Shown: one piece after another, positions 54,629-64,000 of the stretch | How positions within the stretch are numbered: the stretch's first letter is position 1 | Layout of the letters: the number at the start of each line of letters is the position of its first letter | Origin: Aldersonia sp. NBC_00410 | Lineage (GTDB): Bacteria; Actinomycetota; Actinomycetes; Mycobacteriales; Mycobacteriaceae | DNA length: 64,000 bases | Direction of reading: 5' to 3' | Assembly (NCBI RefSeq): GCF_026342035.1 | Contig: NZ_JAPENM010000016.1 | Coordinates: 19,198 to 83,197, forward strand | The notes under the pieces: generated by a model | What the model was told of the DNA's origin: nothing | Seen by the model: only the letters and a program-made list of their open reading frames with translations | The model's database searches: none | Position numbers and translations under genes: made by a program

Positions 54629-54693
54629 CGTGGGCGCACCGCCGACTGTGTCCGGCGTGCTTGACTGTCGGTGCGCCATGGCAGGCTCGACTC

Positions 54694-55917
54694 ATGCGGG
54701 AGATGAGCATTGCCGCGGCACGCCGTACTGCGCTGGCCGCGCAGGGGTTCGCTGCCCCGCGAGCGACCGGCCCGGCGAACCGGGCCCGGGTGCTCAAGGT
54801 TCTCGACCGCACCCAGCTGCTGCAGATCGACTCGGTGTCGGCGGTGGTGCGCGCCCAGTACGCGCCCGTGTTCAGCCGGATCGGCGCCTACGACCGGGCG
54901 TTGCTCGACGAGGCGGCGTGGCGCGACTCTGCCCGTAAGCCACGCAAATTGGTGGAGTACTGGGCGCACGAGGCGGCGCTGATCCCGGTCGACGATTGGC
55001 CACTCATGCGGTGGCGGATGCGCCGCTACGAACACGGCCGCTGGGCGGGAATGCGCCGGGTCGTCGAACGCAATCCGACGCTGGGCCGCGACATTCTGGA
55101 CGTGATCACCGAGGCCGGGCCGTGCACCGCCGGTGACGTCGAGCGGCACCTCGAAATCGAGCGGCCCAAACGCAACGGCTCCTGGTGGAACCTGAGCGAT
55201 ACCAAGGTGATTTGTGAGCAACTCTTCGCGGCCGGCGAGCTGACGGTGCCGACGCGGGTCGGCTTCACACGGCACTACGACCGCGCCGACCGGGTGTTGC
55301 CCGCCGACGTGTGGTCGCGTGCGGTCGCCGAGCCGGACGCGATCCGGGAACTCGTCGCCAAGGCGTCCACTGCGCTCGGCGTGGCGACCGAGGCAGACCT
55401 GCGCGACTACTACCGGCTCGCCCGCGACCAGACCGCGCCCGCGATCGCGGACCTCGTCGAAGCCGGTGCCCTCGAACCGGTCTCGGTGCGCGGCTGGACC
55501 CAGCCCGCCTACCTCGCAGCGGGGGCCCGCACCCCGCGTCGCATCACGGCGGCAGCGTTGTTGTGCCCCTTCGATCCCGTCGTGTTCTTCCGCGCCCGCA
55601 CGGAGCGGCTGTTCGATTTCCACTTCCGTATCGAGATCTACACGCCGGAGGCAAAGCGGATACACGGCTACTACGTGTTCCCGTTCCTGCTCGACGGCGA
55701 ACTGGTGGCGCGGGTGGACCTGCGCGCCGACCGTGCGGGCAGCCGGCTGATCGTGCCGGGCGCGTTCGCCGAACCGGGCCGCGGCAGCGAGGTGGCACCC
55801 GCGCTCGCGGGCGCGCTTCGCGAAATGGCGGACTGGCTCGAACTCGACGACGTGGTGGTGGGGGAGCGCGGCGACCTGGCGGCCGAGCTGGCCCGAGCGG
55901 TCACCGTCCGCGTCTGA
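54694..55917 (+). CDS. YcaQ/AlkX-type winged-helix DNA glycosylase
   Basis: A 407-residue member of the YcaQ (HTH_42, DUF1006) family, DNA glycosylases that unhook interstrand crosslinks and some bulky N-alkyl adducts. The catalytic QxD motif is QIDSV (Gln44, Asp46), followed by EYWAHEAALIPVDDWPL and the C-terminal CPFDPVVFFRARTERLFDFHFRIEIY signature. Start is taken at the ATG at 54694 (MREMSIAAARR); the ATG three codons later is equally possible. Relatives protect producers of genotoxic natural products or serve general repair; no biosynthetic cluster is nearby. Confidence 0.88.
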   Translation: MREMSIAAARRTALAAQGFAAPRATGPANRARVLKVLDRTQLLQIDSVSAVVRAQYAPVFSRIGAYDRALLDEAAWRDSARKPRKLVEYWAHEAALIPVDDWPLMRWRMRRYEHGRWAGMRRVVERNPTLGRDILDVITEAGPCTAGDVERHLEIERPKRNGSWWNLSDTKVICEQLFAAGELTVPTRVGFTRHYDRADRVLPADVWSRAVAEPDAIRELVAKASTALGVATEADLRDYYRLARDQTAPAIADLVEAGALEPVSVRGWTQPAYLAAGARTPRRITAAALLCPFDPVVFFRARTERLFDFHFRIEIYTPEAKRIHGYYVFPFLLDGELVARVDLRADRAGSRLIVPGAFAEPGRGSEVAPALAGALREMADWLELDDVVVGERGDLAAELARAVTVRV

Positions 55918-55918
55918 G

Positions 55919-56356
55919 TTACTTCAGGCCCTCGACGTACTTCTTCAGATCCTTCGAACCCGTGTCGAGGGCGGTACCGACGACCTTCTTGAACAGGAAT
56001 CCGGGCATCTTGATCTTCGGTTCGAGTTCGAGCTCGAACAGCACCTTGGTGCCCTTGCCGCCGGCCGAGAGCGTGTAGCTGCCGATCTGCAGCTTCTGCG
56101 CGCTGCTCTCCAGCAGTGTCCAACTCGCCCGCCGGTCACCGTCCCAGGCGTACTCGACGAGTTGATGATCGGTGATGCCGACGACGGTCACTTCGGCGCG
56201 CACCAACTTCGGCCGCCCGTCCTCGTAGCGCGACTCGACGGTGGCGTTCTTGTACGGCCCAGCCCAGTTCGGTAGTTCCTCCACTGCCGCCACCGCGGCC
56301 ATCACCGTCGCCGGGTCCGCCGCGATCTCGAATTCCTTGCTGCCCTTGACCGACAT
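55919..56356 (-). CDS. SRPBCC (START-like) ligand-binding protein
   Basis: A 145-residue START/Bet v 1-like protein of the actinobacterial SRPBCC family. N-terminal strand SKEFEIAADPATVMAAVAAVEELPNW, cavity strands through ASWTLLESSAQKLQIGSYTL, and C-terminal helix KVVGTALDTGSKDLKKYVEGL. Such proteins bind lipids or polyketides; the ligand is unknown. The ATG at 56356 with GAGG upstream is preferred over the ATG seven codons earlier. One base separates its stop from the convergent YcaQ gene. Confidence 0.82.
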   Translation of the reverse strand: MSVKGSKEFEIAADPATVMAAVAAVEELPNWAGPYKNATVESRYEDGRPKLVRAEVTVVGITDHQLVEYAWDGDRRASWTLLESSAQKLQIGSYTLSAGGKGTKVLFELELEPKIKMPGFLFKKVVGTALDTGSKDLKKYVEGLK

Positions 56357-56415
56357 TCGGTCCTCATTTCTCGTCATCGGCGGGAGTTGCGAGTGCGAAA
56401 TCGGTCACACGATAA

Positions 56416-59258
<2,843 letters not shown>

Positions 59259-59300
59259 GGACCGCGCGCCTACTCCGAACCAGACGTCTCGGGACGGTGA

Positions 59301-59328
59301 TGTCGAGCAACCGCGTGGTGCTCCGTAC
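59301..59328 (+). promoter_or_regulatory. Candidate ECF42-type sigma promoter of the YCII-sigma operon
   Basis: TGTCGA at 59301-59306, then 17 bases, then CGTAC at 59324-59328, about 50 bases before the YCII start. TGTCGA is, from memory, the -35 element reported for ECF42 sigma factors in Streptomyces, paired with a CG(A/T)C-type -10. The match suggests autoregulation by the sigma factor encoded downstream. The -10 match is imperfect. Confidence 0.5.
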
Positions 59329-59376
59329 TCGGGGTAGTGGCGCCGCCGGGGCCACAACGGCTGAATGGAGACGACC

Positions 59377-59748
59377 ATGAAGTACCTGCTGATCATGCAG
59401 ATCGACCGCGAGATTCTCGAGTCTTTGAACCAGGAGGAAATGACCGCGATCCAGAAGGGGCACGGCGCCTTCATGGACGAGGTCAAAGCGTCCGGTGAGT
59501 TCATCGGAACCCAGGCCCTCGCCGATCTCGGCCAGGGCGCACTGATCCGGTTCGAGGACGGCGCGCAGCAGGTGATCACCGACGGCCCCTATGCGGAGGC
59601 AACGGAGTTCATGGGCGGCTACTACATGGTGGATGTCGCATCCAAGGAGCGGGCGATCGAACTCGCGCAAAGCATTCCGGATGCGTCGATCCCCGGCCTC
59701 GCTGTGGAGGTGCGGCCGATCATGTTCGAGGCGGGGTTCGACTTCTGA
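59377..59748 (+). CDS. YCII/DGPF-domain protein
   Basis: A 123-residue protein of the YCII-related DGPF family: KYLLIMQ at the N-terminus and DGPYAEATEFMGGYYMVDV with the DGP(Y/F) signature. DGPF proteins are almost always linked to ECF42 sigma factors; their biochemical role is unknown. GGAG eight bases before the ATG at 59377 decides the start over the ATG four codons upstream. The sigma gene follows after 23 bases. Confidence 0.85.
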   Translation: MKYLLIMQIDREILESLNQEEMTAIQKGHGAFMDEVKASGEFIGTQALADLGQGALIRFEDGAQQVITDGPYAEATEFMGGYYMVDVASKERAIELAQSIPDASIPGLAVEVRPIMFEAGFDF

Positions 59749-59771
59749 ACCCGAGGACACCCGTCGAGGAC

Positions 59772-61010
59772 GTGCTGCGCGAGTCCGCGCCGCGCGTCCT
59801 CGGTGCCTTGTTGCGTCGATATCCCCAGCAGTTCGATGACTGCGAGGAGGCGGTGCAGGAGGCGCTGATCGCGGCGGCCGCGACGTGGGCCACCGCCGGC
59901 GTCCCGCCGACAGGGCCCGACGCCGGCGTCCCGCCGGACCCGGTCGGCTGGCTCGTGACCACTGCGCACCGCAGGCTCGTGGACGGGTGGCGTTCCGCGA
60001 CAGCGCGCCGACGCCGCGAGGTCGCCGCCGCGGTCGCCCACCCGCGGGACGTATTGCTCAGCCCGGCCGCGGATTTGGTGGCCGACCCCGACACGGACGA
60101 CGTGCTCAACCTGATGGTGTTGTGTTGTCACCCGGCGCTCACCGTGCCGTCGCAGGTCGCGCTCACCCTCCGTGCGGTCGGCGGTCTGCGTACCGTGCAG
60201 ATCGCGCGCTCGTTCGTTGTCCCGGAATCCACGATGGCGCAACGGATCAGCCGGGCCAAGGCGACTGTGCGCAAGGCCGGTGCCACGTTCGCGGCGCCGA
60301 GTGCCGACGAACTGCCCGCGCGCCTGCGGTCGGTGCTCGCAGTTCTCTACCTGATCTTCACCGAGGGCCACACAGCCACCGACGGCGACCTGCTCCGGGA
60401 TCCCGAGCTGACCTCCGAGGCGATCCGCCTGACGCGGATCCTGCACCTGCTGCTCCCGCACGAGCGCGAAGTCGCCGGTGCACTGGCGTTGATGCTGCTC
60501 ACCGAGGCGCGGAGCCCGGCCCGGGTGGATGGCGATGGTGCGATCGTGCCCCTCGACGAGCAAAACCGCTCGCTATGGGACCGTGCCCTCATCGCCGAAG
60601 GCGTCGAGATCGTCACTCGGACGCTGGCGGGGTCGCCGGGCGGCCCGTACCAATTTCAGGCGGCGATTGCGGCGCTGCACGCGGAGGCGCCGTCCACCGA
60701 CGAGACCGACTGGCGCCAGATTCTTGCCCTCTACAAAGTCCTCGACCGGGTCGCGCCGAACCCGTCCGTGACGATCAATCGTGCCGTTGCGACGGCGATG
60801 GTGCGCGGCCCGCGGGCGGGTCTCGATCTGCTCGATGACGCCTCCGTCGCCAATCATCCGCGGGCGGAGATGGTGCGTGCGCACCTGTACGAGCGCCTGG
60901 GAGAGACCGATGAGGCGCGAGTCCGCTACCTCGCCGCGGCGCAACAGACCCTCAGCCGCGCGGAGCAGGCACATCTCCGGCGCCGCGCCGCGTCGCTCGG
61001 TAGGCGATGA
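59772..61010 (+). CDS. ECF-type sigma factor, ECF42 group, with C-terminal TPR-like domain
   Basis: A 412-residue sigma factor, far longer than a basic ECF (about 180). The sigma2 region (QQFDDCEEAVQEALIAAAATW) and sigma4 region (GGLRTVQIARSFVVPESTMAQRISRAKATVR) are followed by about 230 residues of DUF6596 and TPR-like helices, the ECF42 layout. The C-terminal part probably controls activity in place of an anti-sigma factor. Start is taken at GTG 59772 with GAGG upstream. A short PPTGPDAGVPP duplication lies in the linker near residue 45. Confidence 0.9.
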   Translation: MLRESAPRVLGALLRRYPQQFDDCEEAVQEALIAAAATWATAGVPPTGPDAGVPPDPVGWLVTTAHRRLVDGWRSATARRRREVAAAVAHPRDVLLSPAADLVADPDTDDVLNLMVLCCHPALTVPSQVALTLRAVGGLRTVQIARSFVVPESTMAQRISRAKATVRKAGATFAAPSADELPARLRSVLAVLYLIFTEGHTATDGDLLRDPELTSEAIRLTRILHLLLPHEREVAGALALMLLTEARSPARVDGDGAIVPLDEQNRSLWDRALIAEGVEIVTRTLAGSPGGPYQFQAAIAALHAEAPSTDETDWRQILALYKVLDRVAPNPSVTINRAVATAMVRGPRAGLDLLDDASVANHPRAEMVRAHLYERLGETDEARVRYLAAAQQTLSRAEQAHLRRRAASLGRR

Positions 61011-61027
61011 CCGCAGCGTCGGCAACC

Positions 61028-61813
61028 TCAGGTCGTCGCGAGGAGCCGCCAGAGGCCGATCAGGCCGACCGCGACGATCACCGCGCGCAGCGCACCGGGG
61101 GACAGGCGCCGACCGTATTTGGCGCCCACTGTGCCGCCGATCAGTGACCCCAGCGCGATGAGTCCGGCGGCGGCCCAGCTGATCCGGTCGAACGCGACGA
61201 TGGTGTATGCCAGCGCGGCGACGATGTTGACCAGCAGCGAGAGCAGATTCTTCGCCGCGTTCATCCGCTGCATCGATTCGGGCAGTAAGGCGCCCATCAT
61301 GCCGATCAGCAGGATGCCCTGTGCCGCCGTGAAGTAGCCGCCGTAGATGCCGACGGCGAAGGTCCCGGCCACCAGCGCGGCCATCCGGCCGGTGCTCACT
61401 TCATCGGCGGAGCGGCCCTGTGCCTCGGCGCGCTGGCGGGCCCAGCTCTGGATGCGCGGTCCGGCGACGACCAGGGCGAGGGCGCCGATCAGTAGCACCG
61501 GCACCACCTGGGTGAACACCTTCTCCGGCAGGTGCAGCAGTAGCCATGCGCCGATCCCGGCGCCGGCGAGCGACGCGGGGATCTGCCAGCGCAGTCGATC
61601 CCACTGCCCGCGCAGCTCGCGGCGGTAACCCCACGTCCCGGTCACGCCGCCGGCGACGAGTCCGACGGCGTTGGACATCGTCGCGGTGACCGGTGGGTAG
61701 CCGAGCGCAACGAGTGTCGGGAAGGTGATGAGCGTGCCGGAGCCGACGACCGCGTTGATCGCGCCTGCCCCGAAACCGGCCAGCGCGATCACGATCATGT
61801 GGGTCACGGACAC
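61028..61813 (-). CDS. TSUP-family (TauE/SafE) permease
   Basis: A 261-residue membrane protein with about eight TM helices. TSUP signature halves: GFGAGAINAVVGSGTLITFPTLVALG near the N-terminus and GGYFTAAQGILLIGMMGALLP in the middle. Members move sulfite, sulfonates or other organic sulfur anions, usually outward; the substrate is not defined here. Start at GTG 61813 (or GTG two codons on). Convergent with the sigma gene, 17 bases apart. Confidence 0.87.
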   Translation of the reverse strand: MSVTHMIVIALAGFGAGAINAVVGSGTLITFPTLVALGYPPVTATMSNAVGLVAGGVTGTWGYRRELRGQWDRLRWQIPASLAGAGIGAWLLLHLPEKVFTQVVPVLLIGALALVVAGPRIQSWARQRAEAQGRSADEVSTGRMAALVAGTFAVGIYGGYFTAAQGILLIGMMGALLPESMQRMNAAKNLLSLLVNIVAALAYTIVAFDRISWAAAGLIALGSLIGGTVGAKYGRRLSPGALRAVIVAVGLIGLWRLLATT

Positions 61814-61844
61814 TCGGGAACCCTATGCGGCGCCGTGCGCCGGG

Positions 61845-63524
61845 TCAGGACGCGGGGCAGTGCGGTACCTCTGCTGCACCGGCGAAGCGCGCCTCGGTCC
61901 AGGTGAACAGGTCACCCATGGCCGGCGAGTCGTCGGCGACAAGACCTACGTGGTCGCGTCCCGGGTAGCTTCGGTAATCGAGATTCCAGCCGTCGGCGCA
62001 GCGCGCGGCCACGTAGCGAGCTTGCATGGTGGGGTCGACCACCGTGTCGGACGAGCCTTGGGCGAGAAATACCGGTGCTGCCAGCCGCCCGACCGGCGAG
62101 TTCTCCGCCAGCCGGGCGCCGAACGCGCCCGTTGTCGGATCACGTTGGAAGACCGTGAAATCGCCCTGGGCGAACAGCCCGGACAGGATCGAGACCAGGG
62201 TGCTCGGCGCGTCGAGGCAGCGTTGCGTCGCGTCCCGAAGGAGCGTCCGTGCGGCGGGTCGTACGTAGCTGTCGAAGTGGACGTCCGGGTAGATCCGGCT
62301 GTAGGCGGCGACGATGTAGGCGGCGAGGAGACCGCCGGAGTGCCCGGTGGCAAACGACGCGATGTCGGTCCCCGGTGCGAGCGCCGCGACGCCGACAATG
62401 TGGGAATCGGGTGCGTAGGTTGGGGCGAGCAGGCCGGACCACAGGGCGGCGTGACCTCCCTGCGAGTGGCCCCACACCACGGTTTCGTCGCTGAGTTCCA
62501 GGTCGGTGAGCTGATGTGCCGCGCGCACCGAGTCGAGCACCGAGCGTGCCTCCCCCGGCCCGATCAGATACGGATGTGTTCCTGCTGTGCCGAGGCCGGA
62601 GTAGTCCGTCGCAACTACGGCCCAGCCCCGGTCGAGCACCTCCTGCTGGGCGGGCATCACGCCGGATGCCAACGGATCGTCGAGCAGGCTCGGCGCGCAC
62701 TGGCGCGCGAACCCGGTCGTGCCGTGCGCCCACGCGAGCAAGGGGCGCGGACCCGCCGGAGCATTTGTGGCAACCGCGACGATGCCACTGGCCAGGGCGG
62801 GTTCTCCGTCGTCGCCAGTAGTGGTGTACAGGATTCGCCACGCGCGCGTGGATTCGGTGACTCCGCCCGTGATCGGCTCGCTGCGCAACAACTGCCCGGG
62901 CTCCGTTGGCGGGGTGCCCGGAGCGGAATAGAAGTCATCGACGGTTGGTGCCCCGACGGGCAAGTGCACCGCGAGGCCCGCAGCGGCGACTGCGACGATC
63001 AGCGCAAGGAGCGCGGCGAGTACCCGCGCGCCACGAATGAGTGCGCCTCGCTGCCTCGGCCGCTCGTCGGTGTCGACTTGGCGGAGGCCTGCCCAGACCT
63101 GGTTGAGGCCCAGGAAGAGGAGCCGGATCCCGAGCAGTAGGGCGACAATGAGCACCATCACCTCGGGCCAGTGCCACGTCAGCACGGCGACGACCAGTTC
63201 GGCGAGACCGAACAATCCGGTCGCCGCACGCTCGTCGGGTGTACCGCCCCGCGCGGCGCGCACAAGGCGGATCAGCCCGCTCGCAGCGAGCGCCACAGCG
63301 ACGACGGGGGCGGATCGTTCGATCCCGAGCCCGGCCACGGTGAGCGAGGTGAACGGGAGGCTCACCAACCAGAGCCCCACGGCTACGCACGCGAGCCCCA
63401 CGACGATCGCCGCCCAGCGCGGCGGGTTGCGCAGCCACGCGGTCGCGAGAGTGGCTTGTCGACGAAACGTCGTGGCGAGCGGCACTGGGCGAGTATCGCA
63501 ACCTGGTATCCGGACTGTCTGCAT
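61845..63524 (-). CDS. Membrane-anchored lipase: DUF308/HdeD-like N-terminus fused to a secretory-lipase domain
   Basis: About 559 residues. Residues 35-145 contain four hydrophobic helices in two similar halves (WAAIVVGLACVAVGLWL and ATGLFGLAELVVAVLTW), resembling HdeD/DUF308, and a fifth helix at about 165-188 leads outside. The C-terminal 350 residues form an alpha/beta hydrolase of the secretory lipase type: AHGTTG oxyanion region, nucleophile Ser354 in GHSQGG, acid in SSDTVVDP and His in GRDHVGL. The catalytic part probably faces the cell envelope. The ATG at 63524 is used; GTG at 63485 is possible. Further upstream codons would overlap the divergent gene. Confidence 0.8.
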   Translation of the reverse strand: MQTVRIPGCDTRPVPLATTFRRQATLATAWLRNPPRWAAIVVGLACVAVGLWLVSLPFTSLTVAGLGIERSAPVVAVALAASGLIRLVRAARGGTPDERAATGLFGLAELVVAVLTWHWPEVMVLIVALLLGIRLLFLGLNQVWAGLRQVDTDERPRQRGALIRGARVLAALLALIVAVAAAGLAVHLPVGAPTVDDFYSAPGTPPTEPGQLLRSEPITGGVTESTRAWRILYTTTGDDGEPALASGIVAVATNAPAGPRPLLAWAHGTTGFARQCAPSLLDDPLASGVMPAQQEVLDRGWAVVATDYSGLGTAGTHPYLIGPGEARSVLDSVRAAHQLTDLELSDETVVWGHSQGGHAALWSGLLAPTYAPDSHIVGVAALAPGTDIASFATGHSGGLLAAYIVAAYSRIYPDVHFDSYVRPAARTLLRDATQRCLDAPSTLVSILSGLFAQGDFTVFQRDPTTGAFGARLAENSPVGRLAAPVFLAQGSSDTVVDPTMQARYVAARCADGWNLDYRSYPGRDHVGLVADDSPAMGDLFTWTEARFAGAAEVPHCPAS

Positions 63525-63561
63525 GCGCCGGAATTGCGGGCGCACAGTAGCGTGTGGCTGC

Positions 63562-64000
63562 ATGAGTCTGGCGCGCAGTGAGCGCATCGCCCTTGTCGCG
63601 ACGATGACCGAAGTCGGCCCCGATGCGCCGACGTTGTGTGATGGGTGGACCGCGCGCGATCTCGCGGCCCACCTGATTACTCGGGAGCGTCGCCCGGATA
63701 CCGGACCCGGCATTCTCATTCCCGCATTCGCCGGCTACACCGACAAGGTGCGTCGCAAGGCGGCCGAGCAGCCGTGGACCGAGCTGCTCGACAGGCCTGC
63801 TCGATCCACCATCGGTCGCCGCTGCGACGCCCAGTTCGGCGGTGGTACGTCCGGGGTGTTCGTCGTTATCCACGGCGGAGCGTGCCGCGGCGCGGCGCCG
63901 ACAAGAACCTGCACTCGGTCACGCCGACGGTATGACCTCTGGTCGTGCCGTGGATGGCGGAGACGGCTGCAGGCGCGGTCACGCTGGTGTTGGAGTCGCT
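63562..64000 (+). pseudogene. TIGR03085-like (DinB/maleylpyruvate-isomerase fold) gene, apparently frameshifted, cut by window edge
   Basis: From the ATG at 63562 the first 78 or so residues match the TIGR03085 metal-binding family well (MSLARSERIALVATM, APTLCDGWTARDLAAHL, RERRPDTGPGILIPA, PWTELLD), with the conserved helix that supplies a metal-binding His. After about 63800 similarity and codon bias fail in this frame. Good third-position bias reappears in other frames (GADKNLHSVTPT near 63890, LVVPWMAETAAGAV near 63940). Either the gene carries several small indels or the sequence here is faulty. The right edge truncates it. Confidence 0.5.

Overview
The window is high-GC actinobacterial chromosome. 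Every long reading frame shows strong G/C bias at third positions, GTG starts are frequent, and stop/start overlaps of the ATGA or GTGA type are common. Gene content and order closely follow the chromosomes of Mycobacterium, Nocardia and Rhodococcus: mqo-GNAT-chelatase-cobO-cobB-cysG-efpA-proS, then rimP-nusA-ylxR-infB-rbfA-nrnA-dinF, then pptH-pptT-truB, ribF-rpsO-pnp-pepR, dapB with two small genes, and dapA-rnj. I place it in the Mycobacteriales, most likely Nocardiaceae-like; the genus cannot be fixed from the sequence alone. I saw no tRNA, rRNA, CRISPR array, transposase or phage gene.

Layout. 1-4.8 kb: a truncated serine-hydrolase lipoprotein, methionine aminopeptidase (map), cobyric acid synthase (cobQ) and two alpha/beta hydrolases. 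5-12.8 kb: malate:quinone oxidoreductase, an ElaA-type acetyltransferase and a cobalamin block (ChlI/ChlD-type chelatase, cobO, cobB, and a reading frame joining a CobE/CbiG-C-like domain to CysG). 12.8-19.8 kb: EfpA-like exporter, YaaA, proS behind a striking double palindrome, an O-methyltransferase and a TetR/MFS efflux pair. 19.8-33.5 kb: a translation and RNA-maturation block (rimP, nusA, ylxR, infB, DUF503, rbfA, nrnA), dinF, a rhomboid-like protein, a PtpB-like phosphatase, the opposed enzymes PptH and PptT, and truB. 33.5-41.7 kb: MntR-type regulator, a penicillin-recognising-fold exported protein, ribF, rpsO, pnp with a textbook terminator, VanZ-like, PPOX and pepR. 41.8-49.6 kb: secreted protein, MFS/TetR/alcohol dehydrogenase locus, PhoD-like phosphatase, and a molybdopterin oxidoreductase with a reductase and a zinc-ribbon protein. 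49.7-64 kb: dapB and partners, an accessory pair of HEPN-like proteins, a TetR/hydrolase pair, YcaQ-like, SRPBCC, dapA-rnj, a YCII (DGPF)/ECF42-type sigma pair, a TSUP permease, a DUF308-lipase fusion, and a probably broken TIGR03085-like gene cut by the window edge.

How they work together. The conserved backbone covers cobalamin assembly, translation initiation and ribosome maturation, RNA decay (PNPase, RNase J, NrnA), lysine/peptidoglycan precursors (DapA, DapB), flavin cofactors (RibF), and carrier-protein activation with its reversal (PptT, PptH). Accessory islets are mainly self-regulated efflux or hydrolase units with recognisable operators. The least explained pieces are the HEPN-like pair at 51.4-52.8 kb, the paired palindromes before proS, and short tandem duplications at gene junctions. 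The most unusual of these creates two eight-codon, translationally coupled minicistrons between pptT and truB.
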